Under the pieces are notes generated by a model. It had not been told where the DNA came from, did not search any database, and worked only from the letters and a program-made list of their open reading frames with translations. The translations under genes and the position numbers were made by a program. From the NCBI RefSeq assembly GCF_000378485.1, contig NZ_KB899967.1, positions 1 to 64,000 of the forward strand: DNA of 64,000 bases, in the 5' to 3' direction. The stretch comes from Flavobacterium rivuli WB 3.3-2 = DSM 21788 (GTDB lineage Bacteria > Bacteroidota > Bacteroidia > Flavobacteriales > Flavobacteriaceae). Shown here piece by piece: positions 1-8,820 of the stretch (positions within the stretch are counted from its first letter, which is position 1; every line of letters starts with the position of its first letter).

Positions 1-66
1 TCAATCTCTCAATGAACTTGTGCTTGTTAGCGGGTGCAAAAGTAACACTTCTTTTGTCTTTTCAAA
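1..66 (-). promoter_or_regulatory. Probable stable-RNA (rRNA operon) promoter and leader, reading out of the left edge
   Basis: On the minus strand a TTTG (66-63) is followed after 18 nt by TACTTTTG (44-37), a near-consensus Bacteroidetes promoter. Next comes a G+C-rich start region, then GTTCATTGAGAGATTGA (17-1), which resembles the boxA-like leader segment of Bacteroidetes rRNA operons. The rRNA gene itself would lie beyond the left edge, so its identity is inferred; a tRNA cluster is the alternative. Confidence 0.5.
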
Positions 67-141
67 GACTTATTTCTTACTTTTTTTATTCTTTTTCTTA
101 ACTCTTTGTTAACGTGAAGCTTGGAGAGTGAAGTTTTTTAG

Positions 142-166
142 CCCCCTAACCCCCAAAGGGGGAATT
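142..166. repeat. C/G-run inverted repeat (CCCCC-AAA-GGGGG)
   Basis: Two C5 runs are followed by AAA and a G5 run (C 150-154, G 158-162), giving a small perfect inverted repeat. From memory, similar CCCCCTAACCCCC-type strings are common between genes in Flavobacterium and Pedobacter genomes. Nothing suggests coding. Confidence 0.5.
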
Positions 167-195
167 CCAGGCATCTGTTACTAAAAATGGCGCAA

Positions 196-213
196 TCCCG
201 ATAGCTATCGGGA
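196..213. repeat. Perfect 18-bp palindrome TCCCGATAGCTATCGGGA
   Basis: The site is completely self-complementary over 18 bp and lies in a 500-bp spacer crowded with other small repeats. It could be a dispersed repeat or a protein-binding site. No promoter element sits next to it. Confidence 0.5.
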
Positions 214-330
214 GACAAAGGCTTACTCTTATATATAAGGTGACACGAATTGCACTTATTTGCACGAATTCGTAACTATACATAAGAAAGGAGCCAGGAC
301 GGAATTGCAAACACAAAATCCCAACGGCTT

Positions 331-391
331 TTAGCCCCGATAGGAGCGGCACCACGCCAACCGTAGGGCGGCGTGTACAGCGGATAGCGGG
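331..391. other. Structured intergenic element (CCCCGATAG ... GATAGCGGG), possible Flavo-1-like RNA
   Basis: The element starts with AGCCCCGATAGGAGCGGC and ends with ACAGCGGATAGCGGGC. Between them is a perfect hairpin, CACGCC (353-358) with GGCGTG (370-375). I recall blocks of this type, with a variable central hairpin, as a recurrent intergenic element in Flavobacteria. The layout brings to mind the Flavo-1 candidate RNA, read on the minus strand. That match is from memory and untested. Confidence 0.4.
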
Positions 392-495
392 CGCGACCTC
401 TGCTAATATGCGCATGCGATAACTGCTCCTTATATATAGGTGTGTATTAATGAAACTTTGCAATGCCTAAACGTATTGTTGTTATAGCTATATAC

Positions 496-531
496 AAAAA
501 CTCACTCTTACTATATTATAATAAGAGTGAG
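496..531 (-). terminator. Rho-independent terminator of the AAA ATPase gene
   Basis: A perfect 10-bp stem, CTCACTCTTA (501-510) with TAAGAGTGAG (522-531), is followed on the minus strand by a run of five U. It lies about 30 nt past the stop codon of the AAA ATPase gene. Confidence 0.8.
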
Positions 532-559
532 CCAATAATAATGTTGACTATGGCAAGCT

Positions 560-2023
560 TTACAACTTACTAATATAACTGCCATAAATATCTTTAAACT
601 GGTAACCTTCGTCAAGGCGGTCTTTACTTAGTTTTTTATACTCGGCAAGACCCCATAGTATAAATTCTTTAAAGAAGTATTGGTCTTCTACAGCAATATT
701 TGGCTGATATTTTTGCAATAGCTGTTTAAGCGGAATAATAGAATCGAGTTGCTTTTTATATTCTTCATCGGTAGTATCATCCAATAACTCAAAACCACTT
801 TCGTTAAAAAACCAGTCTATAATTTCCTGGTAAGGGCTTTTTTCATTTGGTTTTTCCAACTTTTCTATCTTAGGGAAATATCCAGGGAAGAAACTCTTTA
901 TCGCACTACCTATCAGTAACTCTGCAACTACGGCAGCTCCCTCCTGCTCCCCTTCATACACCAACTCTACCTTACCGGTAATTGCAGGGATAATTCCCAT
1001 AAAATCGGCCAGACGAACGGTAGTCTTTTCTGTACCAGTACGTAATGCCCTACGCTCTGCAGTACTTAGCAAATTTTCGAAAGCTGTTATACTCATACGG
1101 GCGCTTACTCCACTTTTATAATCTATAAATTCGCTCTCGCGAGCCTCAAAACCTATTTGCTCTAAGAGGTCTTTGGCTAAAGATGGTACATGTATAATAT
1201 CACTCTGGCGGCCGTCAAGGTTTGCTTCCTGCTCTGTAATAGTACGGGCAATGGCTACTGTTTCAGGATAATGCGTTAATATTTGCGAACCAATCCTGTC
1301 TTTAAGCGGTGTTACAATGCTTCCACGGTTTGTATAATCCTCGGGGTTTGCAGTAAATACAAACTGAAGGTCTAAATTCATACGTACTTTAAAGCCTCGT
1401 ATTTGTATATCGCCCTCAGATAATATATTGAACAACGCCACCTGAATGCGAGCCTGTAAATCGGGCAACTCATTAATAACAAATATACAACGGTTAGCAC
1501 GCGGTATCATACCAAAGTGTATAACCCTGTCATCTGCATAAGATAATTTGAGGTTAGCTGCTTTTATGGGGTCAATATCTCCAATCAAGTCGGCCACGGT
1601 AACATCGGGCGTAGCGAGTTTTTCATAAAAGCGATCGCTGCGGTGCAGCCAGCTTATTGGAGTATCGTCTCCTCTTTCTTCAATAAGATTTTTTGCATAG
1701 CGTGAAATAGGCTGTAGCGGGTCGTCATTAATTTCAGACCCATCCACTACAGGTATGTATTCATCAAGCAGGTTTATCATTAATCGGGCAAGGCGCGTTT
1801 TTGCCTGTCCACGCAGACCCAAAAGGTTAATATTATGGCGTGATAATATGGCCCGTTCCAGCTCTGGAATAACGGTATTCTCAAATCCCCATACACCTGT
1901 AAATACTGTTTCTCCTTTACTAATCTTGCTACGCAGGTTAGTCCTTAATTCGTCTTTAATGCTTTTACTTTCGTATCCGGCCTTTTTTAAGGCACCTAAT
2001 GTTTTTATATTCTGTATATCCAT
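560..2023 (-). CDS. ChlI-like AAA ATPase (magnesium-chelatase / MoxR type)
   Basis: This 487-residue protein has a clear P-loop (GLRGQAKT, residues 69-76). A Walker B-like strand, CIFVINEL, sits near residue 180 with Asn where Asp is usual. The region on processing intermediates (QARIQVALFNIL, then FTANPEDYTNRG and PLKDRIGSQI) is typical of magnesium chelatase subunit I and related MoxR ATPases. It is longer than BchI/ChlI (about 340). No chlorophyll or cobalamin genes are near, so it is probably not a pigment chelatase. The next gene upstream encodes a VWA protein, and ATPase/VWA pairs of this kind work as metal-insertion or complex-remodelling chaperones. The substrate is unknown. Confidence 0.8.
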   Translation of the reverse strand: MDIQNIKTLGALKKAGYESKSIKDELRTNLRSKISKGETVFTGVWGFENTVIPELERAILSRHNINLLGLRGQAKTRLARLMINLLDEYIPVVDGSEINDDPLQPISRYAKNLIEERGDDTPISWLHRSDRFYEKLATPDVTVADLIGDIDPIKAANLKLSYADDRVIHFGMIPRANRCIFVINELPDLQARIQVALFNILSEGDIQIRGFKVRMNLDLQFVFTANPEDYTNRGSIVTPLKDRIGSQILTHYPETVAIARTITEQEANLDGRQSDIIHVPSLAKDLLEQIGFEARESEFIDYKSGVSARMSITAFENLLSTAERRALRTGTEKTTVRLADFMGIIPAITGKVELVYEGEQEGAAVVAELLIGSAIKSFFPGYFPKIEKLEKPNEKSPYQEIIDWFFNESGFELLDDTTDEEYKKQLDSIIPLKQLLQKYQPNIAVEDQYFFKEFILWGLAEYKKLSKDRLDEGYQFKDIYGSYISKL

Positions 2024-2049
2024 TATAACTTTCTAATTTTTATTATTGA

Positions 2050-2148
2050 CAATTGATGTGTGCTTACTGCCAATTGCCTTTTCTTTCTTCTATTGTCTCT
2101 CGTCTATTATCTTAAGTCTCTCCCTCTTTAACTGCGACTGCGACTAAA
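2050..2148. repeat. Degenerate short repeats between VWA and ATPase genes
   Basis: The 114-nt spacer is built of short, partly repeated words: TGCGACTGCGAC, GTCTCTCGTCT and later GTCTCTC, and two CAATTG-containing units. It has no hairpin strong enough for a terminator, so the two minus-strand genes could be co-transcribed through it. Confidence 0.4.
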
Positions 2149-2150
2149 AT

Positions 2151-3269
2151 CTACTTAACCCTCTTCTTTCTATTGGTTTCATAATCTTCAAATATCATTT
2201 CCCCAAGTCCTTTAAGTCCGGTATAAAATGCCTTGCCCTGGTTAGCCTCTGTAAATGCATTTACAAAACGTTGCAGGTAAGGGTCGCTGGCAATCATAAA
2301 CGTAGTAATGGGTATGTGCAACTTGCGTGCCTGAGCCGCCATGGTATAACATTTATCTGTAATATACTCGTCAAGGCCGTTACTGTTCATGTAATAAGTA
2401 CCGTCTTTTTCTTTAATACAGCTTGGCTTACCATCTGTAATCATAAAAATTTGCTTATTGGTATTACGTTTTCGGCGCAAAAGATCCATTGCCAACTGAA
2501 GTCCGGCAACAGTATTTGTATGGTACGGCCCCACCTGAAGATACGGTAAATCTTTAATAGCAATGGGCCAGGCATCGTTGCCAAAAACCAAAATATCGAG
2601 TGTGTCTTTAGGGTAGCGGGTGGTTATTAATTCGGCAAGTGCCATGGCTACTTTCTTGGCAGGGGTAATGCGGTCTTCGCCGTAGAGTATCATACTGTGG
2701 CTAATGTCTATCATTAGCACTGTACTCATTTGCGATTTATGCTGGCTGTCCTCTACTACCAAATCCTGTTCGGTAAGCATAAAAGTCTCAGTACCATTGT
2801 TTATCTGGGCATTCTTTAAGCTTTCGGTAAGCGATATCCTGTCTAACCCATCGCCAAAATGGTATTCCCTTAACTCACCGGTATGTTCATCACTGCTACC
2901 GGAATGTTTGGTTTTGTGGTTACCACTCCCGCTTTTTTTAAGGTTGCCAAAAATTTGGTTAAGTGCCTGCTGCCGAATATTACGCTCTGTTTTTGCTGTA
3001 ATTTTTAGGCCGCCCGTACCATCATCTTTAACTTCATCTTTTATATAACCTTTCTTTTTAAGGTCTTCTATAAAATCATCAATGGTGTAGTTCTTATCTG
3101 TAAGTTTATATTCTTTATCAAGTTCCCGCAACCAGTCGAGCGCTTCATCAAGATCGCCGGAAGTATGCGTTATCAGTTCGGTAAAAATTTCAAAGAGTTT
3201 ATCAAACGGAGACACATTGGGAGCTTCATATTGCCTGAATATAAAACCTTTTTTATTGCTTGTTTCCAT
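2151..3269 (-). CDS. VWA domain protein, partner of the ChlI-like ATPase
   Basis: The protein has 372 residues. The C-terminal half is a von Willebrand A domain with a complete MIDAS motif: DISHS at residues 188-192, and the ITDGKPS segment near residue 278 supplies the later Asp. The N-terminal half is charged and probably helical, with a Ser/Gly/His-rich linker around residues 112-130. No signal peptide is seen, so it is cytoplasmic. It resembles the ChlD/CoxE-type partner of AAA ATPases and lies directly upstream of one on the same strand. The pair probably forms a two-component remodelling machine. Confidence 0.8.
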   Translation of the reverse strand: METSNKKGFIFRQYEAPNVSPFDKLFEIFTELITHTSGDLDEALDWLRELDKEYKLTDKNYTIDDFIEDLKKKGYIKDEVKDDGTGGLKITAKTERNIRQQALNQIFGNLKKSGSGNHKTKHSGSSDEHTGELREYHFGDGLDRISLTESLKNAQINNGTETFMLTEQDLVVEDSQHKSQMSTVLMIDISHSMILYGEDRITPAKKVAMALAELITTRYPKDTLDILVFGNDAWPIAIKDLPYLQVGPYHTNTVAGLQLAMDLLRRKRNTNKQIFMITDGKPSCIKEKDGTYYMNSNGLDEYITDKCYTMAAQARKLHIPITTFMIASDPYLQRFVNAFTEANQGKAFYTGLKGLGEMIFEDYETNRKKRVK

Positions 3270-3270
3270 A

Positions 3271-3286
3271 GCCTTAAAATTAAGGC
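3271..3286. promoter_or_regulatory. Palindrome abutting the VWA start codon
   Basis: GCCTTAA and TTAAGGC form a perfect 7-bp inverted repeat around AA, one base upstream of the start codon. It could be an operator or a translation-masking hairpin. The AAGG of the proximal arm may itself serve as a weak ribosome-binding site. Confidence 0.35.
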
Positions 3287-3438
3287 AAAAACTTTAATTA
3301 TAGTGTTAAAGAAAAAACGCTGTAACTATAATATTTTATAGGAGGCTATGAAGGCTAATTTAACTAATTGACACCCGCTTTTTAAATTAGGAATTTATAG
3401 AGAGCCGAATTTATACAGCATCTTACTAATTTTTATAC

Positions 3439-4014
3439 CTATTTAATATTATTTATAAATTGGAGCAATTCTTCAACACCAAGAACAAAATCAGGTGTTA
3501 CATTCTCTAATGCGGTGCGGGGCATAAAAGGCATTTCTGCAGTTGCAGGATCTTGTATTACAACCGTACCACCCTGCTGTTTTATAACTTTAAGTCCGTT
3601 AGTACCATCTGAATTAGCGCCAGATAGCAATATACCGGTTAACTGAGGCCCGTAAACTTCGGCAGCCGATTCAAAAGATACATCAATACTCGGCCTGCTG
3701 TAATTTACTTTTTCGGATGTATCAAGCGATAGCTGATGGTGAGTTTCAAAAAGCAAATGATAATCTGACGGTGCAACATATATAAAACCGGGTAGTAATG
3801 GTGTTTTATCTTCTACCTGCTTAACAGGAATAACGGTTTTCATGGCTATAAGCTCTTCGAGGGTACTGTCTTCGGCACTTTTTCTATGCAAAACAAATAC
3901 AAGGGCAAATTTAGACATAAGGGTTAGCTGTGGCAATACCTTCATAAGTACTTCCAGGCTTCCGGCAGACCCGCCTACAATAACTACTTTAAAACCTATT
4001 TTATTTTCTTCCAT
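3439..4014 (-). CDS. Stand-alone CheB-type protein-glutamate methylesterase domain
   Basis: The protein has 191 residues and is only the catalytic CheB domain; the receiver normally fused to it is absent. The catalytic triad is visible: Ser16 in VGGSAGS, His43 in VLHRKS and Asp136 in SGANSDGTNG. It removes methyl groups from glutamates, classically in chemoreceptors. The gene overlaps the end of cheR by 19 nt, so translation is probably coupled. No receptor, cheA or cheW lies in the window. It probably belongs to a sensor-kinase signalling module, not flagellar chemotaxis. Confidence 0.85.
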   Translation of the reverse strand: MEENKIGFKVVIVGGSAGSLEVLMKVLPQLTLMSKFALVFVLHRKSAEDSTLEELIAMKTVIPVKQVEDKTPLLPGFIYVAPSDYHLLFETHHQLSLDTSEKVNYSRPSIDVSFESAAEVYGPQLTGILLSGANSDGTNGLKVIKQQGGTVVIQDPATAEMPFMPRTALENVTPDFVLGVEELLQFINNIK

Positions 4015-4805
4015 ATCTTTTCCTTATGAATCTGCTCATAGCGATCCTGCATGGATGAAAATTTTATAGTTTCCTTAGTACCCAGTGCAAGGTATCCAAG
4101 TTTAGAAAGGCTGTCATCAAAAAGCTGTAAAGCGCGTTCCTGCAAATCTTTATCAAAATAAATAAGCACATTGCGGCACAGTATAATGTCAAACTCATTA
4201 AAAGAACCATCCGACACTAAATTGTGTAGCGAAAACACCATTTTTTCTGAAAGGTCTTCGCTAAATTTTGCAAGCCCATAGTTAGCAGTGTAATATTGCG
4301 AAAAGTCGTTTTTACCTCCCATTGCCATATAATTTTCTGAATAGGATTTTATCATCCTTAACTGAAAAATACCTTTCTTGGCAGTATCTAAAACCAAAGG
4401 ATTAATATCTGTGGCATAAAGTAATGATTTGTGCAGCAGGTTAGCTTCTTTAAGTAAGATAGCCATAGAATATACTTCTTCTCCTGTTGCACAGCCGGCA
4501 TGCCAAAACCGTATAAATGGTTTTGTGGCAAGTATAGGTAATATCTCTTCGCGAAGTATTTTATAAAAGTGGGGATCACGAAACATCTCGGTAACATTTA
4601 CCGTGATCTCCTCTACCATGTGTTTAAAGTAAGCAGCATCTGACCTTACTTTAGAGAGAAATACTGCAAAATCAGGGAAACCGTCCAGTTGAATTAACCT
4701 GTCTACACGACGCTTTAACGATGCACGCGAATAACCGCCAAAGTCGAAACCATGGTACTCATATACATCGTTAATAAGCACTTCGAGCTGTCGGTCGTTA
4801 ACCAT
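3996..4805 (-). CDS. CheR-type SAM-dependent methyltransferase
   Basis: The 269-residue protein has the full CheR layout: an N-terminal helical domain (residues about 1-75, with FGGYSRASLKRRV), then the SAM-binding fold with HAGCATGEE and the late motif DIILCRNVLIYFD. It methylates glutamates using S-adenosylmethionine. It overlaps cheB and starts only 7 nt after the preceding response-regulator gene, which indicates one operon. In related Bacteroidetes clusters such CheR/CheB pairs accompany hybrid kinases. What they modify there is not known to me. Confidence 0.88.
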   Translation of the reverse strand: MVNDRQLEVLINDVYEYHGFDFGGYSRASLKRRVDRLIQLDGFPDFAVFLSKVRSDAAYFKHMVEEITVNVTEMFRDPHFYKILREEILPILATKPFIRFWHAGCATGEEVYSMAILLKEANLLHKSLLYATDINPLVLDTAKKGIFQLRMIKSYSENYMAMGGKNDFSQYYTANYGLAKFSEDLSEKMVFSLHNLVSDGSFNEFDIILCRNVLIYFDKDLQERALQLFDDSLSKLGYLALGTKETIKFSSMQDRYEQIHKEKIWKKIK

Positions 4806-4812
4806 AACCGTA

Positions 4813-5178
4813 TTAAATATTGCTTAATAATTCAAGTAATTTATCCATATCTATAGGCTTAGAAACGTAACCGTCTGCACCGGCAGCAAGGCATTTTTCT
4901 TTATCGCCATTCATGGCAAGAGCCGTAACAGATATTACAGGAGTACTAACCCGCGAAGGTATCTTTTTTATAAGAGGAATAGCCTCATACCCATCCATTT
5001 CGGGCATCATCATATCCATTAGTACTGCATCAATATGCTCATCTGTGTTAAGTAGTTTTAAGGCTTCTTCTGCACTAAGGCAGGAAACACAATCAAACGA
5101 CCGCGACCGCAGCGTTGCACTAAGCGCAAATATATTACGCGCATCATCATCAACAATTAAAACTCTCTTTTTCGTCAT
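4813..5178 (-). CDS. Single-domain response regulator (CheY-like)
   Basis: The protein has 121 residues and is a receiver domain only. The acidic pocket is DDD at residues 10-12, the phospho-acceptor is Asp55 in VLMDMMMPEMDGY, and the conserved Lys is in YVSKPID near residue 107. It closely resembles the third receiver of the hybrid kinase encoded just upstream (VLLDMMMPNMDGYE, ITKPVDID), so it probably arose from it and competes for the same phosphate. It has no output domain and likely acts as a phosphate relay or sink in this operon. Confidence 0.88.
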   Translation of the reverse strand: MTKKRVLIVDDDARNIFALSATLRSRSFDCVSCLSAEEALKLLNTDEHIDAVLMDMMMPEMDGYEAIPLIKKIPSRVSTPVISVTALAMNGDKEKCLAAGADGYVSKPIDMDKLLELLSNI

Positions 5179-5196
5179 TTTGTAATAAGCAATATA

Positions 5197-8100
5197 TTAA
5201 TGCTGGTCGTAAAGCCAAACCCTAAGCAGGGATAATAACTGGTCTATATCTACCGGTTTAGTAATGTAATCAGATGCACCTGCATTAATGCATTTTTCCC
5301 TGTCACCTGTCATAGCCTTTGCTGTAACGGCAATAACCGGCAGGGTTTTATACTTTTTATTTTCACGAATATGGGTTGCTGTTTCATAACCATCCATATT
5401 AGGCATCATCATATCAAGCAATACAACGTCTATTTCAGGGTGTTCTTCTAAAGCTTTTAGTGCTTCTTTACCATCTATAGCCGTTACAATGTTCATTTTT
5501 AACGACTCGAGCGATTTTGTAAGCGAATAAATATTACGCACATCATCATCAACTACCAGGACAGTCTTATTATGAAGTACGTTATTTAGCAGGCTTAGTT
5601 TTTTATAATGCTCTTTTTTTCCTTCAGATCCTTTATTTTCTTCTACAAGGTGCAGGAATAAAGAAACTTCATCAAGCATACGCTGATAGGAGTGTGCCGT
5701 TTTAATAACAATAGAGTCGGCATATTTTTTAATCTTAAGCTCTTCTTTCATAGAAAGGCTCTTGCCTGTAAATACAATTACCGGCAGATTTTCAAGCCCT
5801 GGATTTTTCTTAACACTTTCAAGTATATCATACGCCTGCCTGTCCGGTATTCCCATATCAAGTATTACGCAATCTACATCAGTCTGTTTAAGCGCGCTTA
5901 CGCCTTCTTCTATCTCGCTCTTAATTTCCGAATTTATATTATAGGTCTCTAAAAAGTAAGCCAGGGCCTTAGCATGCTGCGGGTTATCTTCAAGAATAAG
6001 TACCTTTTGAGATTCGCGGCTTATAATATGCTCTATCCTTTTAAATACCTCGGGCATTTGCTCAAAAGCAACAGGTTTATCAAGAAAGTTTACCGCACCC
6101 TTAAGCAGGCTTTCCTGTTTAAGTTTATGCGAAGACATTATGTGTACCGGTATGTGTTTGGTTTGGGAGTTGTTTTTTAAATCTTCCATTACTTCCCATC
6201 CGCTTTTTATAGGCAACTGGATATCAAGCAAAATTCCGGCCGGTTTGTAAAGCATGGCAAGGTTTAAAGCATGGTCACCCCTTACAGATACTATACCTTT
6301 GTAACCGCGTTTTCGGCTAAATTCTAACAGCGATTTTGCAAAGTTTACATCATCTTCAACAATAAGCACTACCTTGTCTTTATCTGCAATAGTATCCCTG
6401 TCGTCAGGAACACTTTCCGGAATAAACGGGCTTATATAGCGGTATCTTAAATCAGGCTTTTCTTTGTCGTCATCTTCTCCTTCTGTAATTACCTGCGGAG
6501 CCTGTATTTGCCTGTCTTCAAACTCTTCCGGCTGTAGTAACATCGAACCTATTACCGGAATATTAAGTGTAAATTCGCTACCTTCATCAACAACGCTGCT
6601 AAGGCCTATTTCGCCACGTAATAATTTAGCAAGCTCACGGCTTATAGATAAACCTAAACCGGTACCACCATATTTACGTTTTGTAGAACCGTCTGCCTGC
6701 TGGAATGCCTCAAATACAAGAGGCTGTTTTTCGCGCGGAATACCAATACCCGTATCTTTTACAGAAAATAGTACCCGTTTTTCGTCGGTAGCATGTTTTT
6801 TAACTATAAGCGTAACAGAACCTTCAGATGTGAATTTTAATGCGTTTGATAACAAATTCTTAAGTATCTGCTCCAGTCGCATTTTATCTGTCCTGATAAC
6901 TAATGGCGCATTTTCATCATCTATCTTAAATTCAATTCCTTTTTGCTTGGCTACCTCTGTAAACATGGCTTTCATGCCATCTGTAATTTCTTTAGTAGAA
7001 ATATCAATTAACTCAAGTTCCATTTTACCGGCCTCTATCTTACTAAGGTCCAGTATCTCATCAATAAGTCCTAAAAGACCGTTACCGGAACTTTGTATCA
7101 CCTTAGCAAATTCTATTTGCTCTTCGCTCATGTTATGGTCTATATTCTCAGACAACAACCTGCTTAATAGTAATATGGAGTTAAGAGGCGTACGCAACTC
7201 GTGCGACATGTTTGCCAAAAACTCAGACTTGTAACGTGTGGTTAACTCAAGGTCTTCCGATTTTTTTTGTATCTCGGTATTCTTTTCTTCCAGTAAAACA
7301 CTACGTTCGGCAAGCTCCTCATTGGTTTGCTGCAACTCTTCCTGTTGTACGCGCAGTTCTTCTTCAGATGCCTGAAGTTTTTGCGTTTGCGCCTCAAGTT
7401 CGGCATTCATGCCTTCCAGTTCGCTGTGCTGTGCTTTAAGCTCTTCACTTTGCGCCTGTGTTTCTTCAAGCAATTCCTGTACACGTTTTCTGTTTTGGGC
7501 AGCTTTAATAGCAATACCTATATTATTAGCTACAGATTTTAAGAATTCTATTTCGCGTTTGCTATAGTTGCGCACGGCAGCAAGCTCTACAACGCCCTCT
7601 GCCTGATTATCCATTAATGGCACAGCAATAACGTGGGCAGGGATAACTTCGCCCAATGCGTAAGATATTTTTATATCATCGGCAGCGATACCTTTAAGTT
7701 CGAGCATTTTGCCCGATGCTACAGCCTGGCCCGTTAAGCCCTCGCCTATTTTAAAACGTTTTCTTTCATGATCGGCAATATAACTGTAACCAGCCGAAGC
7801 TACCAAAGAGTTGTCTTCCAGTAAATACAGTACGCCTGCATTACTATTTGTATAAACAGCAAGATACTCTATAATATCATTAGTAAGGGTTTCAAGGCTT
7901 TTTTCGCCTATCATTACCTGGTTAAGCTCTGCAATACCCGATTGCCTCCACTCGTTGTCAGACAGGGATTTAAAAGAGCTGCTAAGTGCAGCAGCCATAT
8001 TATTTAAAGATACTGCTACACTACCCAAGGCATCGCCCTCGCTATCCTCTACCCTAACATCATAATTACCCTGAGATATTTGCCCTGCAATACCACTTAT

Positions 8101-8784
8101 AACACGTATTCTTTCTGCAGTTTCTTTGTCACTTTTCTCTAATGCCAACTGTAATAAAATACGCGAATTATAATCTCTAAGTATCCTTACAAAGAATAAC
8201 AGGCTTATAAACAACGCTATTAGTGCCGCAACAACTATAAGTACAGAGCTATAGGTACCATAATTTTCAGATGTACTTACCCTTTCTGTAAGCAATCCCT
8301 GCTCCTGGTTTTCCATGCGTTTTAAAATAGTACGCATTTCATCCATCAGGCTTTTACCGGCATCAAGGTCGGCCGCAAGAGATAACTGACCTCTCTTTTT
8401 TTCGTCTATACGCAGTTGCAGGTACTTAAAAAACTCTGCCATATATGGCTTAAGTTCTTTAATACTTGCCTGCTGTTTAGGGTTATCTATTGTTAACTCC
8501 TCTACATTGGCAAAGTAAGAGGCTGCATCTTCCTGAGTATTTTTATACTGCTCTAAAAATTCGGTATTACCGGTAACTAAAAAGCCACGCATACTGGTTT
8601 GTGCATCTACCAGTTCTGAGCGGCCTGCGTTAATATTATAAATAACTTCCTGTGTATGGTTTACCCACGAATTACTGTCCAGCAGGCTTCTTATACTTAC
8701 AAAAGAGGCAATAGAGCTTACAAGAAGTATAAGCATTGATGCCCCGGAGCTAATAATTAAATTCCGTTTAAAAGTACCGTTCAT
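5197..8784 (-). CDS. Hybrid histidine kinase: CHASE3-HAMP-GAF-coiled coil-HisKA-HATPase-REC-REC-REC
   Basis: This 1195-residue inner-membrane sensor begins with TM1 (about 10-31), a periplasmic CHASE3 domain (32-175) and TM2 (180-201). HAMP (203-270), GAF (285-430) and a Gln/Glu-rich coiled coil (435-515) follow. The kinase core has His528 in NMSHELRTPL, an N box around Asn646, and the G boxes DTGIGI and GGTGLGLS. Three receivers follow with phospho-acceptors Asp854, Asp976 and Asp1124. The layout resembles general-stress and phosphorelay kinases with several receivers. It lies in one operon with CheR, CheB and two lone receivers. The stimulus is unknown; GAF may bind a small molecule. Confidence 0.92.
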   Translation of the reverse strand: MNGTFKRNLIISSGASMLILLVSSIASFVSIRSLLDSNSWVNHTQEVIYNINAGRSELVDAQTSMRGFLVTGNTEFLEQYKNTQEDAASYFANVEELTIDNPKQQASIKELKPYMAEFFKYLQLRIDEKKRGQLSLAADLDAGKSLMDEMRTILKRMENQEQGLLTERVSTSENYGTYSSVLIVVAALIALFISLLFFVRILRDYNSRILLQLALEKSDKETAERIRVISGIAGQISQGNYDVRVEDSEGDALGSVAVSLNNMAAALSSSFKSLSDNEWRQSGIAELNQVMIGEKSLETLTNDIIEYLAVYTNSNAGVLYLLEDNSLVASAGYSYIADHERKRFKIGEGLTGQAVASGKMLELKGIAADDIKISYALGEVIPAHVIAVPLMDNQAEGVVELAAVRNYSKREIEFLKSVANNIGIAIKAAQNRKRVQELLEETQAQSEELKAQHSELEGMNAELEAQTQKLQASEEELRVQQEELQQTNEELAERSVLLEEKNTEIQKKSEDLELTTRYKSEFLANMSHELRTPLNSILLLSRLLSENIDHNMSEEQIEFAKVIQSSGNGLLGLIDEILDLSKIEAGKMELELIDISTKEITDGMKAMFTEVAKQKGIEFKIDDENAPLVIRTDKMRLEQILKNLLSNALKFTSEGSVTLIVKKHATDEKRVLFSVKDTGIGIPREKQPLVFEAFQQADGSTKRKYGGTGLGLSISRELAKLLRGEIGLSSVVDEGSEFTLNIPVIGSMLLQPEEFEDRQIQAPQVITEGEDDDKEKPDLRYRYISPFIPESVPDDRDTIADKDKVVLIVEDDVNFAKSLLEFSRKRGYKGIVSVRGDHALNLAMLYKPAGILLDIQLPIKSGWEVMEDLKNNSQTKHIPVHIMSSHKLKQESLLKGAVNFLDKPVAFEQMPEVFKRIEHIISRESQKVLILEDNPQHAKALAYFLETYNINSEIKSEIEEGVSALKQTDVDCVILDMGIPDRQAYDILESVKKNPGLENLPVIVFTGKSLSMKEELKIKKYADSIVIKTAHSYQRMLDEVSLFLHLVEENKGSEGKKEHYKKLSLLNNVLHNKTVLVVDDDVRNIYSLTKSLESLKMNIVTAIDGKEALKALEEHPEIDVVLLDMMMPNMDGYETATHIRENKKYKTLPVIAVTAKAMTGDREKCINAGASDYITKPVDIDQLLSLLRVWLYDQH

Positions 8785-8820
8785 GCAGTTATTTTACTAA
8801 TGTTATTATTTTTTTAAGGA

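Noticed and set aside
146-463. 105-codon minus-strand open frame
   Set aside because: It runs through several intergenic repeats and the structured element at 331-391. Its composition is unlike the neighbouring genes and it has no recognisable domain.
6464-7234. 256-codon plus-strand open frame inside the hybrid kinase gene
   Set aside because: It is antisense to the conserved kinase core and its Ser/Ile-rich translation is typical of a mirror frame.
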